Assembly: GCA_029582265.1 (NCBI GenBank)
Contig: CM055830.1
Span: 22,862,163 to 22,926,162, forward strand
Source of the DNA: Zoroaster sp. YZ-2022
Taxonomy: Eukaryota > Echinodermata > Asteroidea > Forcipulatida > Zoroasteridae
Direction of reading: 5' to 3'
Length of the DNA: 64,000 bases
This document shows, piece by piece, positions 56,220-64,000 of this stretch. The number at the start of each line of letters is the position of its first letter. The stretch's first letter is position 1. Below the pieces are notes generated by a model. That model was not told the DNA's origin. It saw only the letters and a program-made list of their open reading frames with translations, and did no database searches. A program made the position numbers and the translations under genes.

Positions 56220-56363
56220 ATTACGCTGCTCAGTCTGTCCGTGGTTATTGCTGGTACCAGCCGTCCGCGCACAGTGAAGGGGAACAAATCTGTTATGCAA
56301 GATGACCCCATAGGGATAAGCAGATTCTTGTTCGTTACTTTAAAAAAATTGACATTGGAATAA
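56220..56363 (+). other. Candidate 3' exon (unrecognised)
   Basis: TGATGTTTTCTACAG acceptor, then 47 codons reading ITLLSLSVVIAGTSRPRTVK and GNKSVMQDDPIGISRFL to a TAA at 56361. Another frame over the same bases also stays open for 28 codons. Composition is coding-like, but there is no family match and no upstream partner. Confidence 0.2.
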
Positions 56364-57020
56364 AAATCCAGATATTGGATAGCGAAACAAAAGCAGAAGT
56401 TTCGAAAAATACAGGCCTTAGTGACTTTCTTAACTCACAACAACAAAAATAATGGAAAAAAAACTCACTGAAATTTACCAAGGCCGCGTTAGAATTGATT
56501 GCCCATTAACGAAAGCGAAAATAACAAACTTCTACAAAATCCTTTGCGCATCGATGATTGTTAATTTGAATGCATCAATCACGAAAAGATGCGAATCATT
56601 ACATTTCAGGATGACATAGTTGAAGTCATGAATGCCGAAAAACGAATTAGAACTAACTAATGCAGTATGATATGAACGAAATAATTATTGTTTTGAAATC
56701 AATTAAATTAAACGCAACAGTATATAAAAAGAAACCCTGGATTGATTGGATCACTAAAACGGCGTGAATTAGAATATTCTTGAACGAAAAATTAACAAAA
56801 AGGTTTTGACATTGGACAGGAAAACTTTTTTTTTATCCCCAGACAAAATACGATGTCTCTGACAGGTATATAGCCCGCCCTCTATCACCATTATTGTTTC
56901 ATCACTTAAGGGTGGATTCAGTGTGGGAGAAAGAACGCACGTAATAGCGTATAAATCTACTTCCATGACGATGAAAATGGTGAATTGCACTCTTTGCACA
57001 TCAATCTTTTTTTTTAAAAA
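56364..57020. other. No gene seen
   Basis: AT-rich spacer. I see no repeat with a partner elsewhere in the window. Confidence 0.5.
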
Positions 57021-57330
57021 ATTATGCAATTCGCACCACACAAGGCCAATGGCCACTCCAAGGTGGGGGCTACTCAGTCATTGAGTTGTTACAACGACTC
57101 CACACTGAAGAACCAGCCCCTCGCACCGAAACAAGACAAGTTAATAACCAGCCTCTTCACGGTGCGAATAGGACTGGGAGGGGTAACTAGCCCAGAACAA
57201 GGCAGTTGTTAAACTGCCTCTGCCCCTATAAAGCAATTATGGTTAAGTGTCTTGCTCAAGGACACAAGTGTCACGGCCGGGTTTCGAACCCACATTCTGC
57301 TGCTAACACCAGAACTTGAGTACGTTATCT
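57021..57330 (+). repeat. SINE-like element of the CTCAAGGACAC type, third copy
   Basis: Contains GCAATTATGGTTAAGTGTCT and TTGCTCAAGGACACAAGTGT as at 45880 and 46058. The preceding ~200 bp (AAGGTGGGGGCTACTCAGTC) has no partner in this window. Confidence 0.65.
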
Positions 57331-57403
57331 GTTTGCCCCCTTGTTTAGCAGTGTAACCCCGCCCCTTTATTGACACCCAGGATCCACCCCTGTATTACAT
57401 TAT

Positions 57404-57690
57404 CGTTTTACACCAATGGAATAATAATTACCCATTGTGTATTGTTTGTTTCTCACAAACGTCTATCATAGTCACGTTCCCTATCTACAGGCGGTAGAGA
57501 TATCGTTATGATTGGATCCATCACATTGTAAGGAACCTGTCTACTGGTTCAGTTGTACATGTGCCTCATTTTGATTCTCATAGACTTGTGTACAGGAAAG
57601 CAAACATGGCTGCGGTTTATGTCTATTACACTTATAGGATGGAAGGATTCGGTTGATAAGAGATCTTGTAGAATTTGAATATGGTTAGTG
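57404..57690 (+). repeat. Duplicated segment D, copy 2
   Basis: Partner of 54331-54600. The acceptor CTATCTACAG is kept (57481-57490), as is CACATTGTAAGGAACCTGTC. An inserted GAGATA changes the start of the exon-like part, and the stop region differs (the frame could run to TTCGGTTGA near 57655). Confidence 0.78.
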
Positions 57691-58770
57691 ATAAGGCCCA
57701 TCATATCAGTTATTCTGACGTAGTCCTTAAAATAATAAAGCTGCCGACCATACTTTACCCCATGTCAATAACCTTAGTTTTAGGAACAGAGACACTGACA
57801 CATACATATGTGAATCTTGCGGTGTAAATCTTCACTGTGTTGTTAGTTATGATTAAATTGGAAGGATATTCGTTTTTATGGCAGTACAGTTAGCGGCTGT
57901 CTTCAAATTTATAGATGAATTTGAAAAGTAGTGTTTAAAGAAGTAGAACAAATGGAGAAGGATTTCACATGTTCATGTAGTTTCATTCTCTGTTTTTGAT
58001 CATGATGCACGTGCATAGAAGACACTGTGAGCTTTCCAATATCGCCATTGGACGAACAACAATTTACCAAATGAATGTTTGATTTAAGATTTCACACATT
58101 AAGTATAATACCAACATTCTGAATGCAATTATAACACACATTTGATACAACGCATGGGGAATTAATTAGCATAGTTATATTGAGGGAGGTCAGACCTTTT
58201 AAAAATATTGTTGGTAATGTCATTAGTGCTAAAAGAATGAAATGTGGGAAAAACATGAAATCGCAATGACGTTATAATTACATCATCAGGTGTCAAATTA
58301 CACTGAAACAAAGGTTATTATATCAGAAAATGTTGGATAATTTCAAAAAATATTATTGTGACATCATCAGTTCACGCGAACACCGTGTTTTTGTCCCAAC
58401 AAACACTTGAGCTCTAGTTTAGTCTTGAGATTGGTTCATACTGATACAAAGAAATAATGTTATGTGATTTTATGATGACAGTGGTTTATTAATTATCTCA
58501 TGCAGTTAATCAAACATCTCAGATATTGAGAACACTTTGGAGAAAGAAACAAAATGATAACTTGAGCTTCACTTGAGTATGGACTATCTTTAATGAAAAA
58601 ACAGCAAAGTATCTGACATTGTGTTTTATTTGATAATTCATATTATTTTGTGTCCGTTGCTTGCTGTCTTAGCATGTGGTTAGCGCATTTCACTTAATGT
58701 ATCATTGCGTTTACATAATTATTACCCCTAGTCAATCATTCGTGTAATCTGTTAGCACTGTGAGAGAAAA
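57691..58770. other. No gene recognised
   Basis: AT-rich spacer with no clear repeat partner. The last part leads into the imperfect array at 58775. Confidence 0.5.
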
Positions 58771-58774
58771 CGTC

Positions 58775-58995
58775 CAATCTGCTTTTTGGCTAGTAGCAAA
58801 GCATAAACATGAATTGAACAAGAACGTTCTATCTATCTGCTTGTTAGAATAGCAGGAAAGCAGAAAAGCTTAGGTCATTGTGTGACAAGACGTTAAAATC
58901 TGCTTCTTGGCTACTAGAAAAGTAAAACATTGGAATTGTCCAAAACGTTCAATCAGCTTTTCTGGTTGTAGGAATGCAGAAAAGCAGTCTTTTTT
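58775..58995. repeat. Imperfect ~70 bp array
   Basis: Three decayed units with (A/G)ACGTYCAATCTGC, CTGCTTYTTGGCTASTAG and AGCAGAAAAGC-like phrases. Confidence 0.55.
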
Positions 58996-59039
58996 TTCGG
59001 CCGCCGGTGTAGGAGAAAAAGTAAAATCTGCATATGTAT

Positions 59040-59675
59040 ATTCTTACATTAGCGTTGATAATTTCTTGTTATGTCATGTGTGAATACAAAAGTGTTTAAC
59101 AGAAGCGGAGGGTTTTATGGAGCAGCGCCAGAAATTTCAATTATGGATAACATTTTCACCATTCAACTATCCACACTCAAGCTAAATCGATTGTGTAATT
59201 TATTGTCGTCGTTACTGTTTATAGAGGCCACTTTACTTGGAAAAAATATTACCTTCATGTGTATTCTTGTATTAGCGTTGATTAATTCTTATTTTGTCCT
59301 GTGTGTATACAAAAGTGTTTAACAGAAGCGGAGGGTTTTATGGGGTAGAGGCAGTAATTTATTGTTGTCGTTACTGTTTATAGAGGGCACTTTACTTAGA
59401 AAACATATTACCTTAACATATTATATTCTTGCATTAGCGATGATCAATTCTTGTTGTGTGTGTGTATACAAAAGTGTGGGCCGGTTTTATGGGGGCAGAG
59501 CCAAAAATTTGTTGTCGTAATAGAGGACACTTTGTTCGGATAACTATAATCTTAATGTATATTCTTGCATTAGCCTTGATCAATTCTTGTTGTGTGTGTG
59601 TATACAAAAGTGTTTAACAGAAGCGGGGGGTTTTATGGGGCAGAGCCAGAAATTCGTTGTCGTAATACATGTAGA
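59040..59675. repeat. Irregular array of ~130-220 bp units
   Basis: Four units, each with TTCTTRYATTAGCGTTGAT, TATACAAAAGTGTTTAACAG, AAGCGGAGGGTTTTATGG and an AGAAATTT end (starts near 59041, 59262, 59425 and 59562). Length differs by internal deletions. Confidence 0.8.
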
Positions 59676-59679
59676 TAAC

Positions 59680-60060
59680 ATTAGCCTGTCAACACAAAAC
59701 TTCAAATTTATTAATTTCATATATCTAGTTGACAAATGATTTATATTAATGTTCTGCAGTTTTATTGTCATTTTGTGAGAAATGATAACCTTTACAAGCA
59801 CAACAATACCAAACAAAAACCGCTTAAAATTAAATAGTACGTTCTCAGTAAGAGCTGAAACCTCTCCATATATTATTTACAAGCCAACTTTGCGGATGGA
59901 AACACTTAATTAATGAGCCATTTCTATTACGTCTCAAACCATTTGATGTATTGGGGAGGGGATGTGGTGGTTGGGGGAGGGGGCTGGGGGAAGGAGAGGT
60001 TTCCCCTTGATATCATTATACAAGTTCTGTTACCATACATTTCTATGTGTGTCCATCGTT
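59680..60060 (+). repeat. Decayed B module plus one old unit of the 47.5 kb array
   Basis: GTTGACAAATGATTTATATT and ACAAGCACAACAATACCAAA show the ~240 bp module. Then GTCTCAAACCATTTGATG, a G-rich run and TGATATCATTATACAAGTTC resemble the 47.46-47.96 kb unit. Confidence 0.7.
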
Positions 60061-60115
60061 TAATGGTAGTGTGTTCTTTTGTGTCGTGTTATCACCGTTC
60101 ATTTACCATGCAGCC

Positions 60116-60447
60116 TAGATTCTCCCTGCTTCCAGTTAATACATCATTACATTCACTGCAAAACTATTGGTAAATACACTGAAACCTGGATTCTCCCTGC
60201 CTCCAGTGAATACATCATTACATTCACTGTAAACTATTGGTAAATACACTGAAACCTGGATTCTCCCTGCCTCCAGTGAATACATCATTACATTCACTGT
60301 AAACTATTGGTAAATACACTGAAACCTGGATTCTCCCTGCCTCCAGTGAATACATCATTACATTCACTGTAAACTATTGGTAAATACACTGAAACCTGGA
60401 TTCTCCCTGCCTCCAGTGAATACATCATTACATTCATAAACTATTGG
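60116..60447. repeat. 70 bp tandem array
   Basis: Exact 70 bp period (GAAACCTGGATTCTCCCTGC at 60181, 60251, 60321 and 60391), about 4.7 units, nearly identical. Confidence 0.92.
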
Positions 60448-60679
60448 TAATCTTAAAAGAAAAGAAAAACAAAATAAGTTTGATCAGAGTTTTACATAAC
60501 GTTTGATGTAAATTGACAGTCAAACATCCTTGAAATCTTCCTTTCTGAAGAGCTATACTTTTAGTAAAATTTGACAAATGATATTTTAATTGAACTAAAA
60601 TTTGTTGGCTTATCCAAATTCTGTAAGAATAAGGCAATTATTACACTGTTCTAAATAATAATGTGTGGAATTTAGTGAG

Positions 60680-61085
60680 CTGAAAAATTGACAGGCAGGC
60701 AAAGAGGCCAAGTGCTCATTCATCATCTTGGTTTAAATTTATACGTGATCCCCTTTTAAGCAGTTCCCCCTTTTCAACCACATTGGATCCGCCCCTGCTT
60801 AGGAGCTTGAACTTTTTGGACTTTAATTGGTCTGTCATCAAAAGAGGTTCAAATGTACAGTGTTATTAATATTATCATTATACTGTGTTGATTACTCTTT
60901 TAAGTAAGATAATAGTCGTTACCAAAACAACATTACCGAACAAAAACTACATAATTGTTTTGTTTTTTTAATTGTTTTTTTTTAGAAAGAGCTTATTGTT
61001 TACAAGCCGACTGCGGGGAAAACAAATAATGATGAATTTGAAATCAAAAAGTATTTGACGTTTAATTCCGTAATTGAATGCGAAA
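60680..61085 (+). repeat. Old, decayed B-repeat copy
   Basis: ACAGGCAGGCAAAGAGGCCA, TTGGATCCGCCCCTGCTTAG, AATTGGTCTGTCATCAAAAG and ACAAGCCGACTGCGGGGAAA appear in the expected order, with heavy divergence. Confidence 0.65.
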
Positions 61086-61481
61086 AATGCTATTTTACCA
61101 TTCATTATTTAGGCGTCCCCCCGTTTCTTGCCGTGTACCCTTCCTTTGCCGTATTCACCCCTTTCATTTACCCATAAAAGCTGTTGTACACTATTTGTAA
61201 TCTTAAATGAAAAGACAAGTTTGATATAAATATGTAAAATATTAATAGTCAAAAAGATGATGATTGTCAAAGAACCTTGAACTATTCATTTCTGAAGAGT
61301 TGTCCTTTTAGTTACATCAGTCTCAGAAATGATTGTGTGGAATGGTTTGAGCTAAAAGTTTAACAGGTCAAACAAAAATAAAAAATTACTTGATCGACAT
61401 TAGGCACAAAAAAAAGAAGTCTCTGGTTTCTGGTCTCCGCACGCGTCATCTCAGACCTGCGCGTCGGCATTTTATTTACTG

Positions 61482-61712
61482 GATGAAGGATCAATTGGAT
61501 CAAGGATCAAGGATCAATTAGATCAAGGATCAAGGATCAAGGATCAAGGATCAACGATCAACGATCAACGATCAACGATCAATTGGATCAAGGATCAATT
61601 GGATCAATTGGATCAAGGATCAAGGATCAAGGATCAAGGATCAATTGGATCAAGGATCAAGGATCAATTGGATCAAGGATCAGTTGGGTCAAGGATCAAG
61701 GATCAATTGGAT
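61482..61712. repeat. Expanded GGATCAA / GGATCAATT array
   Basis: Interleaved 7 bp GGATCAA and 9 bp-type GGATCAATT units, about 28 in all, with a run of CGATCAA variants at 61550-61580. In the left copy the same place (48262-48285) holds only about two units, so the expansion is specific to this copy. Confidence 0.9.
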
Positions 61713-61982
61713 TTCTGTCTCTCTCAGCCACCATACTTTGTATATGGGAAATGTGGTCTGGTTCCAATAACCGCATACATGTATTTCACTGGTTGGCAAA
61801 AAAAAAAAAAAAAAAAATATCAGATCATCTTTAAAGGCACAATCAGTGCGTTTATTCGTGGATTCATGTCATGCATTAATTGGCAGATCGGTGGAGCCAG
61901 GAGACAAGTTATCAGATCAAGGAGGCCCACTAATCACATGGTTTTAAATTGACCCTACTTTTTAGGCATATGTTTTAGGCAG

Positions 61983-62245
61983 TGTCTCACCACTGTGTCA
62001 CCACTGTGTCACCACTGTGTCACCACTGTGTCACCACTGTGTCACCACTGTGTCACCACTGTGTCACCACTGTGTCACCACTGTGTCACCACTGTGTCAC
62101 CACTGTGTCACCACTGTGTCACCACTGTGTCACCACTGTGTCACCACTGTGTCACCACTGTGTCACCACTGTGTCACCACTGTGTCACCACTGTGTCACC
62201 ATTGTGTCACCACTGTGTCACCACTGTGTCATCACTGTGTTACCA
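61983..62245. repeat. 11 bp satellite CACCACTGTGT
   Basis: About 24 nearly identical head-to-tail copies. Because 11 is not divisible by three, all three plus-strand frames give the same SPLCHHCVTTV-type peptide; these frames are artefacts. I saw no matching array near the left FReD copy. Confidence 0.94.
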
Positions 62246-62930
62246 TTGGTGGATACATGTTTGTATGCGATCCCTCCAGCTCATTTTGTACCGCGTTTCT
62301 CCATTTCATTTACCCTACAGCTTGGATTCACACTGTCTTTAGCTAATACACCATTACAATCATTGAACACTCCTGGCATTCTAAAAAGAAATACATTAGA
62401 ATTGCTATTTTTAGGGGTCACCAAGTAATAAACTTAAATGAATACAAAACGAATAATGCCCTAGTAATGATTAAGTTTTGAATTGGTCACGTACGTGAAA
62501 GTTGGGCTTAATAGTGTTCAGTATGATGAACGACAACATCGTCCCCAGGATGTTCCTGTAGTTTATGTATACCTCGTACCCACTGGTCTCTCGCCCTAGG
62601 AGGGGAGGGTTTCAAAAATACAAAAATATTGGATATGCAAATTAGGCGATAGACTGATAGTGTTGTTGAATTGTGTTAGCTGCATTGGGGAGGCTGGGAC
62701 TGGGCCATTTAATTTATTTCATAAATATTTCGGTAAAATCACCCATCTAAACATTTTATGTTCTAAACAAATTCATATAGGTATTAATTCATAAAGGCAA
62801 AATTTATATTTTGTTTCCTCGAAACATTAAAACAATTCATGTCGGGACTATCTATTATTGAATAATTTTATCTTTTTTAACCAATTTGTAAGGAAAGAAA
62901 AACAGATAAAGCTGAGTCTGTTTCTGTCAA

Positions 62931-63033
62931 CCAATCAGATGATACATGTAAATCACCATTCAGCAGTGACTTCTCTTTGACCAATCAGTGCTTCACGTAT
63001 GCAATCCTTTGGTTCACAGATATTCAATATAAA
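62931..63033 (+). promoter_or_regulatory. Putative promoter of FReD gene 2
   Basis: CCAATCAG at 62931 and 62981, TATAAA at 63028. Same order as upstream of gene 1, with one to three bases difference in spacing. Confidence 0.55.
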
Positions 63034-63218
63034 CACTCATTGGTCGATGCTGTGTTACATTTCTACATTGCGCCGTGTGCAGTATAGTTGTCTTTCAATC
63101 AAACAGTTGGTCGACCGATGATACCGAAATACTTGATTGAATATAAACCGATAGTTCTACTTATTTAATTGGATTTATCTTGAAACGTTTTCACCCATAT
63201 ACAAACAATACATTGAAG

Positions 63219-64000
63219 ATGACGCAGCAAGTACTCTTGATGTGCGTACTCCATTTCAAAATGATGTTCTTGTTTATAGTACCACTGATATCACAAACGG
63301 TAAGCTTGGGAAGTCAATGTGGTGGGCTTGCAAACGAATACCTCCCCGCAGATAACCGAGCGCTCAAAAACTTCACGTATGCCAAGAAAATTGTACCCTA
63401 TTACGTCATGTGCGGACGAGACTGTAACATGGATAATAATTGTAAGTCATTCAACTTCTATAAATGCAATAAACTGTGTGAGTTAAACAACTCCACAAGG
63501 GCTGAGTATCCTGAATCATTCATTGAAGATCAAGCGAGTGTGTACTTCGATGAAAATGAAGACACACCTCTCTTCTCATTACCTGATATCTCCTTTGATC
63601 GCTACATAAGTTGTAAAGGGCTAATGGATGCAGGTTACCGCACAAGTGGTGTCTACAAGATCTACCCAGACGGATTCAGTAAGGGTCTCCAAGTCTATTG
63701 TGAGATGGACATTGATGGTGGCGGATGGATTGTATTTCAGCGCAGAGAGGACGGCAGTGTTGACTTTTATCGTGAATGGAGTGAGTATAAGTCTGGCTTC
63801 GGTGATCTAAGCGGGGAACATTGGTTAGGTAATGATAACTTGGTGAGTCTGACCTCTGATAAATCACACGGGACATGGGACCTCCGCATAGATCACACAG
63901 ATTGGAATGATGATAGGGCATTCGCGAAATACACGGATTTCCAAATCACTGGTGAGAAGTACACACTGAATTATGGGGAATACGATGTGAGCAGCACTGC
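63219..64000 (+). CDS. Secreted PAN/apple-FReD protein, gene 2 (cut by window end)
   Basis: ATG at 63219 in the same context as gene 1. The frame is open for 260 codons to the last base, with no stop or frameshift. Signal peptide (MFLFIVPLI core), PAN/apple-like domain with all six Cys, then most of the FReD up to the tract before the calcium loop. It is about 90% identical to gene 1 by direct reading, with one codon deleted (VDFYREW here, VDFINRDW in gene 1). Notable changes: the extra Cys 154 of gene 1 is Ser here (DGFSKGLQVYC), and the linker before the FReD reads FDRYISC instead of FAHNRSC, which removes a glycosylation sequon. The C-terminal ~85 residues lie beyond the window. Confidence 0.95.
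   Translation, partial: MTQQVLLMCVLHFKMMFLFIVPLISQTVSLGSQCGGLANEYLPADNRALKNFTYAKKIVPYYVMCGRDCNMDNNCKSFNFYKCNKLCELNNSTRAEYPESFIEDQASVYFDENEDTPLFSLPDISFDRYISCKGLMDAGYRTSGVYKIYPDGFSKGLQVYCEMDIDGGGWIVFQRREDGSVDFYREWSEYKSGFGDLSGEHWLGNDNLVSLTSDKSHGTWDLRIDHTDWNDDRAFAKYTDFQITGEKYTLNYGEYDVSST

Larger units (their letters stand above)
61085..64000 (+). repeat. FReD tandem duplication, right copy
   Basis: Partner of 47930-50300. It carries the same spacer, promoter and gene but has gained two arrays (61482-61712 and 61983-62245). Confidence 0.9.

Noticed and set aside
61982..62428. Three overlapping plus-strand frames of SPLCHHCVTTV repeats
   Set aside because: An 11 bp satellite gives the same peptide in all frames; there is no independent coding evidence.

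Overview
The window is AT-rich animal nuclear DNA. Its genes have spliceosomal introns, it is crowded with tRNA-derived SINE-like repeats, MITEs, LINE tails and minisatellites, and it shows no bacterial gene organisation. The two recognisable loci are a metazoan TOMM70 gene and a pair of secreted PAN/apple + fibrinogen-domain (FReD) proteins. That combination fits a marine invertebrate, most likely a deuterostome such as an echinoderm or hemichordate. The phylum is inference.

Layout. (1) About 1-8.9 kb: the 5' part of TOMM70 on the minus strand. Four coding exons (8858-8631, 4866-4693, 3688-3562, 2471-2362) join in frame to give the first ~213 residues: signal anchor plus the first TPRs. The rest of the gene should lie to the left of base 1. 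Introns 3 and 4 each begin with a minisatellite whose unit contains the 5' splice site. (2) About 8.9-46.5 kb: no recognisable host gene. It is a mosaic of related blocks: a truncated copy (8.94-14.77 kb), then two copies of a ~14 kb unit (15.7-29.7 and 29.7-44.7 kb). Inside these lie head-to-tail ~1.74 kb composite repeats, about 20 copies of a ~240 bp module, three TTAA-flanked MITEs, two long-TIR elements, a GC-rich 0.8 kb TIR element and two LINE 3' ends. (3) About 46.5-64 kb: a tandem duplication carrying two plus-strand, intronless PAN-FReD genes (49192-50229 complete; 63219 to the window edge, partial). Each has a CCAAT/CCAAT/TATA promoter. Between them are tandem arrays, a polypurine tract, a near-perfect 86 bp palindrome and a duplicated exon-like segment.

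How the genes relate. TOMM70 is a mitochondrial outer-membrane import receptor. The FReD proteins look like secreted lectin or recognition proteins, so the loci have no evident functional link. The most unusual signals are the phase-preserving array of decoy splice donors after TOMM70 exon 3, the second donor-containing array after exon 4, and the layered tandem duplications. All calls come from reading the sequence by eye; exon joins, repeat boundaries and family names have not been tested by alignment or RNA data.
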